A stretch of DNA of 64,000 nt from Gerris lacustris (GCA_951217055.1 OX578282.1:11657877-11721876); one strand, 5' to 3'; positions 45,271 to 55,872 are shown, counted from the stretch's first letter. The notes: generated by a model from the letters alone, not told the origin. Numbers and translations are program-made.

Positions 45271-46300
45271 CAGGCATGGGCAACCTTTTCTCGTTTGGAG
45301 CCGGATTGTCACGGTTCCTCCGAGTCGCGGGCCGGATCAAAATATCTATTCAAATATCCTTGGGGGGGGGGGGGGTAGTCTGTAGAATACCTTATGTAAA
45401 AAAATACTGTGATCTTTGCGCCAGATATTGAATAAGCATGAATGGTGAATATCATAATTGGGTATAAGATATTTAATGTCATGGGAGTTTTAAAATGACC
45501 TGGTTTTGAAAGGAAACTTGGAAGTACGAATTAGTATTTTTCAAAATAGTAAAAAATTCTCCTGTGAGATCCTTTGTGTTAACGTTCATTGCCATGGTTT
45601 TCAATGATTTTATGATTTGGATTTATTAAAATAAAACAAAGTTGGAATTTCGAGTTGTAAGTATATGAATTAAAATAATTGAATAAAAAAAAGTGATACA
45701 CATTATAGAAATACTATATAAATTACATACATAATAATACATTATCATAATATTATTGCAGATATATCTAATCTTTTTTAACCAAAAGGGTTTTCTATTA
45801 AAATGTTTTAGGAATTAAATTCCCATTTGAAAAAAATTGTTGTGGCTTTTTCTTGTTCCACCCCAGCATTTTGGTAGGTACCATACCTACTTAAAGTATT
45901 GTAGGTGACGTTTTTGTTTTTTATTCGAACTTGAATTTCTCCATGAAATCGATACGGAATCGCAATGTTGATTATACCGTTCGAAAGGGTATTGAATGAT
46001 GAAGTTTTGGTGAGATTTGACAGCCTCCAAGAGTTTTTTTAGGAAATAGTGAGTGAGCATTCTAAGTATTCCAGAAATTTTAATTTTTCTTATTTTTGAA
46101 CGTTTGAACTGTTATTTCGATGTTTAGTTATTGGTTTCCAAAAAGGAAACCAATAGGGAATTTAACTCTAATTTCGAAAATATGGTCAAAAGTAAAAAAA
46201 TAACCAGTTGGAATGGACTACATTTTTGCATGTCCGCGGGCCGGATCGAAACATGCCACGGGCCGGATCTGGCCCGCGGGCCGGGGGTTGCCCACATGTG
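45271..46300. mobile_element. hAT element, non-autonomous, with perfect 8-bp target duplication
   Basis: 1030 bp flanked by GTCTAAAG on both sides (45263-45270 and 46301-46308). Ends CAGGCATGGGCAACC and, inverted, CACATGTGGGCAACC: the CA..TG type ends and GGGCAACC core are typical of a widespread animal hAT group whose subterminal region carries GCGGGCCGGATC, present here at both ends (45328, 46235-46270). A G run at 45362-45374 has expanded. No transposase (zinc finger, RW.S or C-terminal dimerisation motif) was found in any frame. Confidence 0.88.
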
Positions 46301-46308
46301 GTCTAAAG

Positions 46309-47143
46309 GCTCAAACAAGCATTTTTTTGAAGAAATGAAACTCTGAATTTTAATATAGATTATTCAAAAACAATATAATATAGACTGAACGAAACAGTTT
46401 TATACATAAAACAAATTAATGTAAACAATTGTAAACCTTTTTCTCTTTCAAAACAGTCGGGATAATGTTTTTAGAAACATAAGCAACTTGACGGTATAAA
46501 TTAATTTACTGTTTTCCTCCATTCTAAAGTTATTTCCAGCGGATTTAACATGTTTATTACGTTTGTGATATTTGCTCGAATCGGTTTTCAGTACTCATCC
46601 TCCGTCGACTTTAGGGTAGGGTTAGAGGATTTCCAAGATCCCTTTCCCTTAAACTTCAGTATGGAAGGGAGGTAGAATTCGTGTTTCCCCCCTTTGGACC
46701 CTCAGAATTTAGGAATGAGGGGCTATCTGGCATTTAAACACGTACTAGAAGGCCCATTTTCCCTTCAAATTCTAATCTACCCCGATTTAAACTCAAATAC
46801 GCGAGAGAGGGGAGCATTTTACCCGCTCTTCAACTTCAGCCGGAGTTAGTTAAAAGTCGAGAGTCAAAATAAAATATTTACTCGCTTTCCCCCCACATCC
46901 TTTATTTTTTTTATTTTTGAAATAACTTAGTAGCGTAAATATTAAGTCAAAGAATTTAATTACTTTCCCTTTCATAAATCAACTCAATATTGTTTGTGGT
47001 GATTTTTTATTTCTTTCAAATATAGAATGTTGATTTTGTTTAGGACCTGTTAATCAAAGTTAAGTAAAAAAGAGCTAACATTTTAGAAGTTCGAGTGTGC
47101 AAAAGGATTGTTGGGTGAAACCAAATTGGGGTGAAACGTCCAA
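46309..47143. other. No gene recognised
   Basis: Contains a CT-rich part at 46600-46830 without coding structure. Confidence 0.45.
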
Positions 47144-47276
47144 TAGACACGTCCTATCATAGGACGAACTTCCTCACGTCCTTTTATAGGACGAACTTCC
47201 TCACGTCCTTTTATAGGAAGAACTTCCTCACGTCCTTTTATAGGACGATCTTCCTCATCTTCTTTTTGTAGGATGA
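47144..47276 (+). repeat. 27-bp tandem repeat, about four to five units, each palindromic
   Basis: CTTCCTCA recurs at 47169, 47196, 47223 and 47250 (period exactly 27). Each unit contains CGTCCT..AGGACG around TTTAT, so every unit can form a small hairpin. Confidence 0.85.
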
Positions 47277-47385
47277 ATGGTCAAATGAGTATAATATAAT
47301 GTTAAATCATTAGGAGCTCAAAATAATGTTTGTACCTGTTTCGATTCCCAGAAGGGTCACGTTTATTTTTTATTCAATATTTCAC

Positions 47386-48190
47386 TTGGTTCCTTTCGCT
47401 CTTATGGGAGTATAGGTCATCCAGGATAATCCGCCACTCACCTCGATCCATAGCCAGATTCCTAAGTTCACTCCAGGATTGACCCAACTTGTCCAGCCTC
47501 CATTTTGCACTAATCTTCACCATGTCCTCTTTGGCATACCCCTTCTCTTGGCACCCTGTGGGTTCCATTCCAAAGCCATCTTTTCAAATCCTTTCATGAG
47601 TGTCCCAGCAATCTCCACTTCCAATCTTTGATCTGTAGATTTATTGAGGCTTGTCCTGTCCAGTGAGTCTCCATAACTCATAATTTGTGCTTGTTTCTGG
47701 CCACCACATACCCATGAAGCGATAAAGACATCTGCATATACAGACCAGTAGTTGAGAGGTGATTTTACCCAAATAGTTCCACTCCAAAGCCATCTTTTCA
47801 ATTGTTCCATCCGGTTTTCTTAAGGTGTGTCCCAGCCATCTCCACTTCTGCTCTTGGATCTATCAATCCATTTGTGCCTGTCCAGTAAGTCTCCATAGTT
47901 CTTAATTTGTGCTTGTCCAGTAAGTCTCCATAGTTCTTAATTTGTGCTTGTTTCTGGCCACCCCATATCCATGGTACACCTAAGATATCTCTTTACAAAG
48001 ACCTGTAGTTGGAAGGTGATATTACCCAGTGGGTTCCACTCAATTTTTCAATTGCTCCATCTGCTTTCTTTTTTTAGGTGTCTCCCAGCCATCTCCACTT
48101 CTGTTCTTGGATCTGCCGATCCATTAGTATCTGTCCAGTAAGTCTCCATAATCTGTTTATGCAGACCTGTAGTTAAGAGGTGATTTTAGC
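47386..48190 (-). pseudogene. Second LINE ORF2 C-terminus, with a tandemly repeated segment
   Basis: The minus strand reads ..MALEWNPQGAKRRGMPKRTW, then after a frameshift KISAKWRLDKLGQSWSELRN, LAMDRGEWRIILDDLYSHKS. This is the usual end of a LINE ORF2 (W.GH.LR..L.WNPQG.R.RGRPK.TWRR...D...G..W.E....A.DR..WR..V..L). Upstream, a segment of roughly 230 bp carrying the inverse of GTGTCCCAGCCATCTCCACT recurs at about 47602, 47826 and 48077, and a 35-bp piece (CTTGTCCAGTAAGTCTCCAT..) is doubled at 47876-47945. Non-functional. It is a different family from 42000. Confidence 0.7.
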
Positions 48191-48394
48191 ATCCACTCGC
48201 CATGTCTCTCTATTGTACATTAGCGCTGTCTTAATATTTGTATTGAAGAGAAAGATTTTAATTTGCTTTGAGATATTTTTGTTTCCCCAGGAAGGATATA
48301 ATTGTTCAAAAGCTGCGTCTACTTCTTGATGGGACTCTTCTCATCTTCATCTGCTCAAAACAGGTATTAATCAAAAATTGTTTAAGAAGAAGCA

Positions 48395-48635
48395 ATGGGC
48401 ACAGACTGTTGAAATTAATATGGATTCAACAGTGGCAATGCTACTAATTATAACATATTATCCAAATTTCATAAACAAAACAACAGGTAGTTTTTTAAGA
48501 TATGGAGGTTCGCAAAAATTATGACTCTCAGATACAAGAAAAAAATTGATGTTTGAAACGCATTTATCATTTATGTCTGGGAATCGTCAGAATGATCACA
48601 ATTCTTGCGTTACCTTCGGTAAGCTTGGAAGCAAA
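48395..48635 (-). repeat. Family C fragment (head end)
   Basis: Minus-strand C left half, ending CGTTACCTTCGGTAAGCTTG then GAAGC (hairpin head). Confidence 0.5.
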
Positions 48636-48639
48636 ACAA

Positions 48640-49166
48640 AATTAGATAGTTAATGAAGTTATAACAGCATAAATGCACTCGGGGGTAGATTAGGTTTCAG
48701 CTATATCTCATGAGAATTACGAATATATTTTGGAAGGAAATTATTTGTGGAATATGGTTATAACACAAATGAAATTTAATCAAAGACCGGATTTTTAGGA
48801 AGAAGAATAACATACTACAATTGTTTGACTTTTTGTAAAAAAAATTACGACACAAATATTTAAGAAGAGACTACAAATACTTTATAGTATTACAAAATTC
48901 AAGCAATCACTGTTAGCATAACTCAATGCGTCCAATATATTTTTGTTTTTATCCACCTCGAGGCTACAAGATAAATTGAGTTCACAGGTTGAGAGAGAAA
49001 ATAACAAATGTTGTTCACTTAAACCTCAGACCAATTCCACCAGGCATAACATCAATCCTTTCCACAAAACTAGCCTGTGATACAAGACAAATATTACTTT
49101 AAAAACCAGACATCCCAACATGTTAGTTTTAAATGTAAATAAATACATCAATATGTATAACAAAGT
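48640..49166. other. No gene or recognised element
   Basis: AT-rich, single-copy in appearance. Confidence 0.5.
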
Positions 49167-49929
49167 TAATAGTCCAAGAGATAGCGAGCAAAAAAATGTT
49201 TTACTAACATCAAGCTAGAATTTTGTGTGCAAGTAAATCTTTTGGTGCCTTTTAAGAATAAGTGGTCGGCTAAGTTCGTCTGCGGGACATTGCTTGGCAA
49301 TAAGCATTTGAATAAAACAAACCGGCGGAGAGCGGCCATGGTCCTTTATGGTGGACAATGTGTTTATCAACTCACGGCAGAAAAATTAGGCATTGTTGTA
49401 CTGTTTTCAATCTGCAAAATGTCATTTTTCTTGATTCTTTGGTAACAAGTCAAAAAAACACGCAGCAAAATATCAAAGTGTCAGCAAAATAACAAACAGG
49501 CTGCCAAATTTTAAGAAAAAGTTACTACATCTCAGGTTATTAACTCTCCCACATTGTTCATTTTTGTATATTTAAGCGTAATATTCTACTTAATATTTAT
49601 ATGTTTTTTGAAAATACCTTTAAAAATTATAATAATAAAACTAATATTATTATTTTACAGTGATTATTTTTTTAAAAAATCGCTAAAAATTGAGATAAAA
49701 AACAGCTGTTAATTAAAAAAGTGGCAACACTGAATGTCTGACACTGTTTTGTCTATGTTTTGTTTTAACTTTCGAGTCATTACACTTACTCAAACTTTCC
49801 AGTCATCCATTCGATTTTTACAATTTTCATTGCTTTAAATCTTTTATCTATCAAAAAAGATAATTAAATAGTTTTCTGTTACTATTTTTATAAATTTGTT
49901 AATTAGGTTTTTGAAGTTTAAATAAAAAT

Positions 49930-50039
49930 ATGGATGATAATGTTGTGCAAGACGTTGAAGACTTGTTTGATAACACGCCACCACAAATTGCAAATATTGC
50001 AACATCATACAAAGAAAGTTTATTGCCCTCTAAATCAGG
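49930..50039 (+). pseudogene. First exon of a Crypton-like tyrosine-recombinase gene, with splice donor
   Basis: MDDNVVQDVEDLFDNTPPQI then ANIATSYKESLLPSKS, followed by a plausible 5' splice site (TCAG|GTACTA). It is the same N-terminal pattern as the M exons (acidic start, NTPP.I..IA, SLLP.KS) but an independent sequence with a different leader. No later exon is found in the window: the next few hundred bases are the G hairpins and then family D. I infer a gene start carried by the mobile element, either a decayed Crypton or a captured exon. GGCAACACTG lies in the leader at about 49723. Confidence 0.45.
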
Positions 50040-50135
50040 TACTAAAATCTTTAGTGTAATTTTTCTGCCGTTAGTAGATAAAATATTGTATGTAACTATG
50101 CAGCAAAGGAAACATTCCTGACTCGTTTAAAGATT

Positions 50136-50277
50136 ACCTGCTTCGGTTACACCTCAGCAGGTAATTAACGTTTTCCTGCCTCGGCTTCGCCTCGTCAGTC
50201 TAAATGTAATTTTCCCGACTCGGCTTCGCCTCGTCAGTAAAATAGTAAATTTCCTGCCTCGGCTTCGCCTCAGCAGT
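50136..50277. repeat. Cluster of four GA-loop hairpins
   Basis: On the minus strand the outer stems are CTGCT/GGCAG (50254-50277), CTGAC/GTCGG (50214-50237), CTGAC/GGCAG with one mismatch (50175-50198), and ACCTGCT/AGCAGGT (50136-50162). In each the stem is followed by GA opposite GA. The inner stem is GGC/GCC in three and GGT/ACC in the last; loops are GAA and GTA. Confidence 0.8.
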
Positions 50278-50719
50278 AAATTTGTTTAGCCTATCCTCGC
50301 CTTCGGCTAGGAACTAAAACTTAAAAAAACTTGTCAGCAAAATTCCATTTTGCTGCCTAGTGACATAAATAACTATTTTCATTACCCTGAGTACTAACTT
50401 AGTTAGTAGACCAAAAATCAAGTTGGCGGTAGTTTGTCACTTAATAACTAACCTATTAAGTGAGGAACTATCATCAACTTGATTTTTGGTCTACTAACTA
50501 AGTTCGTACTCAGGATCATAAAAATCATTGTTCCATTGTCAATCATAATGGACGGGACATGACCGCTCTCCACCGGTTTGTTTTATTGAAATGCTTATAA
50601 CCAAGCTATGTACCACAGACGAAAACAGCACCAAAAGATTTACTTATACACAAATTTCTAGCTTGATGTTAGTCAGACACTTTTTTGCACGCTATCTCCT
50701 GGTCCATAAGTTAAATAAT

Positions 50720-51340
50720 AGTTATTTATGCACCTAGGGAGTAGTAAGCCATTATTCCCTGAGCGAAAAAGTTGGTTCTTGAGGCGAAGCCGAAGGAACC
50801 ATGGTCCCTAAATCCCGAGGCCCAGCCGAGGGAATAACTCTAATTAGCTCCCGAGGCGCAGCCGAGGGAGATAATTTTCGCGAGGGGAATAATGGCACTT
50901 TACTCACGAGGTACATACAATATTGTATCTCCAGTAGGAAGAAAATACACATTTTCGTCCATTGCACAGTTTTTATTTATTATTTTAATAAATAACAATA
51001 ATTATTAGCACTTTTAATAGCAAATATAAGAGATTTAATATTAAAAACAAATAAGAATTGAAATTAAACTCAAATAGAAGGTTATTTAGATGCAGGTTAT
51101 AAACAAAGATAATCATGGTCGAAAAAGCAGTGCCGCCAACCTGATTTCAACTACATTAGCCATTCATTTTCTACTATTTATAAAATAATAAGTTGCAATC
51201 TTTACTTTTTTGCCCTACTTTACTTTTTCGCCCTACTTTTACTTTTTCTCCCTGCTTTTTGAGTTCAGGGATGAAAAGACTTACTTTAGTCCCTCTAAAC
51301 TAATTCAAAATCATAACTCTTTCTCCCTACTGGAGATAGA
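50720..51340 (+). mobile_element. Family G element, copy 2 (uninterrupted)
   Basis: Starts AGTTATTTATGCACCTAGGG only 13 bp after the D element and ends CTCCCTACTGGAGATA. Hairpins at 50774-50800, 50813-50833 and 50848-50870. It is the empty-site reference for the insert in copy 1 and is almost identical to it elsewhere. Confidence 0.6.
50774..50870. repeat. Three GA-loop hairpins of family G
   Basis: Outer stems GGTTCTT/AGGAACC (loop GAA), TCCC/GGGA (loop CCA) and CTCCC/GGGAG (loop GCA), each with GA/GA and GGC/GCC. Confidence 0.8.
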
Positions 51341-51344
51341 AGAA

Positions 51345-51856
51345 TAATAAATAGCATATAAATAAATAAATACGTTTATTTTGCTCATATATAATGTAGA
51401 ACTTTACAGTAAAAATTAAAAAAAAGTATACAATATTTGGAGCAAATAATAATTTGAGCACATTCCTCATTGAGCAGTGCTCGTGTGGAGGAATGGCTTA
51501 CTTACGGCAGCTAAAATATATTACATACAATATTATATTACATACACTATTTTCAAACATATAGCCATAGGCAACTTATATATATATTTATACACACACA
51601 TACATATACTTACATCGAATACACGCACACATACATACTTATCTATATACATAAATATTACATGGTTTTATAATTTTTTTTATTTTATTATTATTATTTT
51701 TTTTTTTTTTTTAATTAATTTATTAAATAATAAATATTAAATATAATTTATTTATAATAAAAAATCGGTCCAAAAAAATCAAACAAAAGTTTTTCATATA
51801 GATGGGGGCATTGTATTCAAATCCAATGATATCTCATTTTATTTATTTATTTATTA
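51345..51856. other. No gene; very AT-rich
   Basis: A/T homopolymers and (AC)/(AT)-type low complexity. Confidence 0.55.
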
Positions 51857-52115
51857 CTTTCGAGCTTACAAAAGGTTACGGACACTATGTGATCATTATG
51901 AAGAACAAACTTTTTTTTATGTATCCGATTTCAAAAATTTCCAAGACAAAAATCCATTTCAGACATAAGGGAACATTTTTGGTTACCAAAAATCGAAAAA
52001 TGTTCTCTTTTGGTTCCGTGTATATCAGTCGGTATGTCAATCAATTTTTGCGAACCAACATATCATAAAAACTGCTGGACTGATTTTAATGAAATTTAGA
52101 TATTAGGATTTTGGA
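51857..52115 (+). repeat. Family C, 5' half
   Basis: Head-like ACTTTCGAGCTTAC.. then TCCGATTTCAAAAATTTCCA, GCGAACCAACATATCATAAA and TGATTTTAATGAAATTTAGA; stops in module 1. An internal repetition of AAAAATGTT..TTTTGGTTCC is present. Confidence 0.5.
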
Positions 52116-52139
52116 TGTTTTATCGAATGTAGGTTTCAC

Positions 52140-52205
52140 AACCGAGAGCGGCCGCGAAGCAGGGCAGACAAGCGACAAGTAGGGGGCATAGCCCCCTAGT
52201 ATGAT
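52140..52205 (+). other. Helitron-like 3' terminus (candidate)
   Basis: GAGCGGCCGCGAAGCAGGG, then a hairpin TAGGGGGC/GCCCCCTA around ATA ending CTAGT. Helitrons end in a hairpin plus CTRR before a T. Here the hairpin overlaps the CTAG rather than lying upstream of it, so this is only suggestive. Confidence 0.25.
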
Positions 52206-52756
52206 ATACTATTAATCTAAATTATAATATTTAAAAAGAATAAATATAACTATGTACTATGTATAATTTAGGGCAGATTGAAGACGGGAATTGGTTCAAA
52301 ATTGGGGTAATAGGTAAGCGATGAAACTTAAAAAGCAAATAAATATAAGACCAGTAAAAAGAGAAGGAAAAATGAATAACTATAAAGTTTTGGTTGAAAA
52401 ATATATTTTAATACGACTTTGATAAATATAAAAATTCTTTATTTAAAAAGTCCTTTTAATTGTTTATTCAAAAAGAAAAACGTTTGATTAATATGGTTCT
52501 ATGTGAATTATTTTTCTATTTCCACTACTTGATAACGATATTATACTAAAAGTTGGGCGGGGTTGTGAATCTTTGAAAAGCACGATGCATGCATTTTGTC
52601 TCTCGTGTTTTTTGATCAAATATTGAAGCAACACTGATGACGTGCTCAAAGCATACCCTGTGCTATCAATATTTTATGCTTTTGGCATTTCGGGCCACTC
52701 TTCATCCACCCCCTTCTTCTTGTCCCCATCCGCTTTTAATTTACCCTCTCAACCCC

Positions 52757-52758
<2 letters not shown>
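52206..52758. other. No gene recognised
   Basis: AT-rich. Nothing beyond short frames leading into the (TA)n. Confidence 0.5.

Positions 52759-52842
<84 letters not shown>
52759..52842. repeat. (TA)n microsatellite, 84 bp
   Basis: Uninterrupted alternating TA; Ile-Tyr frames across it are artefacts. Confidence 0.98.
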
Positions 52843-52844
<2 letters not shown>

Positions 52845-53083
52845 TTGAAGTATCTTCCTGTTGTCAACAAATGGTTAACGACATTGACATACAGAATAGA
52901 ATGCCAAATATTGTGTGTGTCTCTCTTTATCTTCAAACTTTTAGGGCGTGGAAGGTGTCAATTTCATTATTTGCCAATGTTTTTAACAAAGTTCAGTTTG
53001 TTGGCAGTAAATGTTTACAAAACAAACAATGAAGGCTCGAAAGTTTAAAAAAAAAACGTGCAATGTCGCTGGACGGGTGTCCG

Positions 53084-53141
53084 AAAAGAGTAAGGAACTT
53101 AGTTCCTAACGGGTGTTAGGAACTAAGTTCCTTACGCTTTT
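53084..53141. repeat. Long near-perfect hairpin
   Basis: Core arms 53090-53110 and 53115-53135 are perfect 21-base complements (GTAAGGAACTTAGTTCCTAA..) about a GGGT loop. Five more pairs extend outward after one mismatch. Each arm itself holds the palindrome GGAACTTAGTTCC, which also ends the B copies at 53846 and, with one change, 21341. Confidence 0.9.
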
Positions 53142-53384
53142 CATTAAATATAAATTATTTTATCAGTTAAAATATGAAGCGTTAGTGGAGGATATCATTA
53201 TAAATATGTGGAAATAAAAAAGTCTCTCCACGTAAAAAATATTTAAAAATAGGGCCATCATCAGTGCCTAAACAAACAGTAATAAAAAAAAAAAGTTAAA
53301 AAGGAAAACCGAGACAAGACAAAGAAGTAGCATTTAAATCTCCTAGAGTCCTTTATCAGGTTTAAATGTTGCATGCCTATGTCA

Positions 53385-53860
53385 GTTGTACTTTAGACAA
53401 TGTGTAAGAAGTTTTATTAAAATCGTTACGTTAGAACGTAAGATATCGGTAAAAACGTATTTTCTACTTTAAACGTTTAGGTCCGCTTTAATAAATTTAG
53501 CGATCTTTAACACTTCATAGCGTTGTCAGTGTTGGTTTTACTAAAAACAAAAAGTTGTTTGTCACATTAAATAGATAAAGTTAGAATTTTCCCCCTCTTA
53601 AAATTCCAATTTTACTTTTGAAGCTTACGTTTACGCGAGCGTTGCACGCGAACGCTTCGCGAATGACGTCCAAAGAACTCGTCCTGGGCATTGGTATAAA
53701 GAACATTATATGTACCAAATTTCAACTACATCGGTCATTTACTCAAGTTATCTTCATTGGTCGATTTCGTGACGCTTGGTTTTGTGACGGTCGTTTTTTT
53801 TTTGGATTCACTCCCGGACTCCAGACGCTATAACGTGCCATAAGGAACTTAGTTCCAAAA
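53385..53860 (+). repeat. Family B, long form with variant 3' end
   Basis: TTGTACTTTAGACAATGTG start, ACGTTTAGGTCCGCTTTAAT, CG core, then instead of (CAGA)n it has TTCGTGACGCTTGG.. and CCATAAGGAACTTAGTTCC. Confidence 0.6.
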
Positions 53861-54756
53861 AGTAGTAGACTGAGTAAGCTTCTGATTTTTCTCAATGGAA
53901 ACACATTTTGGAGACACCATTTAAGTTCAGAATCTAATAAATGAATTGCTCCTAAAGTAATTTATATAATATATATATATATATAACACGATTATATATG
54001 AACCGGTATTTATTTTACCTTAGGAATGTTGCAGCCAAACAAGGAGAGATCGAGATAGAAACACGATCAGGCACGAATTGTGGAAGTTCACATTTGGCTA
54101 ATTCAGGTTGGTAAAGCTTACTTAAAAGATGTGACAAAAAGAAAAAAGAAAACTTCTGCTAAACAACCAGATCTGGATTTTGGTAGATAATTAATTAGAT
54201 GGATAAACTAAAATTAACTCTTTTAAATCAAAACAAGGAGTATACGTATAAAAGATTCTCTAGGATTCTCAAGTAAGACTATGCAGATGTTCATAAATCA
54301 TTGCCAAGGCGACCACATATATTCCAATAAAATTTGATATATATTTATTTTTATTTGTTGATCTTCAATCAAATATAATAAACCTAAACAGTACTAGATA
54401 ATGAACTAGAAGGCTAAAATAATACCTTTCTCATTTCTATTGACTGATTTACAATCTTGAGATTCTTACCATTTCTTTCTTTAACTATCCAGGAAGTTCT
54501 CTTTCGTTATTAGGTTTAGTTTTATAACCTATATAGATAGATGGTCTTCTGTAATGAATTTTCGGTTCTAAAAGTATCCCTACTTCTCCTATCCCTTATC
54601 TCTTTCTTCTGCCTGAGCAATAAATATAAAACTTTTTATAACTTGGTAGTTTTGATTAAGAAAAATTTATTAGGTAATTTTTTTAAGAAATATATATATT
54701 TATAATTTGTAGCTATTTTTACCACGTATAAAAGTAGCCATATATTATATTGCTTT
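53861..54756. other. No gene recognised
   Basis: AT-rich. No shared repeats. Confidence 0.5.
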
Positions 54757-54850
54757 TAAGCTTATTGGAGGTAACGGAAGGATTTCTGAAGAAAGAAAAA
54801 AATTGTTTTGCTGATTTCAAAAATGCCTAGACAGAAATCTGTTCCATCAC
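54757..54850 (+). repeat. Family C head fragment
   Basis: GCTTTTAAGCTTATTGGAGG.. to GCCTAGACAGAAATCTGTTCC: head and first ~90 bp only. Confidence 0.45.
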
Positions 54851-54901
54851 CAACCCATGTACCAGACTATTTGTCTATTACTTTTATACCTTATGAAGCA
54901 C

Positions 54902-55056
54902 TTCATTAGACTGTTACTCCCCTTATTAAAACAGAAGTGTGATATTCCTTTGTCCCAAACTACATTGGACCAAACACCCCGTTGTCTTAATAGTTATTTT
55001 GTCAAAGTCATTGATATTCTAAAAAAAAACAGGGGGAGTAACAATCTAAAGAAGTA
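54902..55056. mobile_element. Family I MITE, copy 1
   Basis: Ends TTCATTAGACTGTTACTCCC and, inverted, TTCTTTAGATTGTTACTCCC; interior includes ACAGAAGTGTGATATTCCTT. Second copy at 57992. About 155 bp, non-coding. Confidence 0.7.
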
Positions 55057-55320
55057 CTCCTTATGAGAGGTTTATGCTAACGTTTCGCTAAATTTATTAG
55101 CATCATCAGAGCAAGAAAAGTATAAAATAAAAATAATACAAAAAGGTCGAAGTTGACTCTATTTCATGTTATAAAGAAAAGAGAAGAGGTGTGGTTGAAA
55201 AATCAAGAAAACTCTTCAATCACTTGCGACAAAAATTGCTTTTATATCCTTAAATCTGGTTAAAAAACTTTTCAGTAATCTTTAAGACCCTATTCCCATC
55301 AATATAAAAACTAATGTTAT

Positions 55321-55872
55321 CTACTAGGCATCGCGTGGCTCTATCATTGAAGCGAGCGTATTGCAATGAAATACTGAATATTGAAATTTATTAATCATGA
55401 TGAATGTCATAGTTGAAGATAAGCGGAAGAGGGTAGTGTAGGGAAGAGTGGGGGTACTCGGTACAAAGCTTTACTTCCTAAACAAACCATACACTTTAAT
55501 AGTTTTAGCGATCTTTATTAAGTCATAGCGGTGTCGCTGTTGGTTTTAGTAAAAAATGTTATTTGAAAATAATGTTCGTCTCATCGAGTAAATGATAATA
55601 GAATCTTTTCCCGTCCTGAAATTCCAATTTAATTTTTGTACCTCTCGTTTACGCGAGCATTGCGCGCGAACTCATGGACGGATCACGCTGTCCAACGAAC
55701 TTAGCCTGAGTATTAGTAAGAGGAACATGTATACCAAATTTCAACTAAATCGGTCGACTTTTACTGAAGTTATCGTCACACGCGTAAACGTTACTGACAG
55801 ACAGACAGACAGACAGACAAGATGCATAGTTTGTTGAATGTAAGAAGCTCGCTTGCGCTCGCTTCAATCAAA
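55321..55872 (+). repeat. Family L joined to family B
   Basis: L at 55321-55486 (TAGGCATCGCGTGGCTCTAT .. CCTAAACAAACC), then B from TTTAATAGTTTTAGCGATC at 55495 to GCTCGCTTGCGCTCGCTTCA at 55868. Confidence 0.55.

Larger units (their letters stand above)
49363..50374 (-). mobile_element. G-like element inserted in D, carrying a first exon
   Basis: 1012 bp; borders set by the D sequence. Read on the minus strand it opens AGTTATTTATGTCACTAGGC, close to the G start AGTTATTTATGCACCTAGGG, then has four GA-loop hairpins (50277-50136), and ends ..CTGCCGTGAGTTGATAAA. On the opposite (plus) strand it contains the exon at 49930. The right half with CCCTACTTT phrases of other G copies is absent, so it is a relative of G rather than a copy. 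Confidence 0.6.
49170..50706. mobile_element. Family D foldback element, split by a G-like element
   Basis: Left arm 49170-49362 (TAGTCCAAGAGATAGCGAGC .. GGTGGACAATGTG). Right portion 50375-50706 (ATTTTCATTACCCTGAGTAC .. TTTTTTGCACGCTATCTCCT). TAA flanks both ends (49167-49169, 50707-50709), as in the complete D at 21767. Confidence 0.7.
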
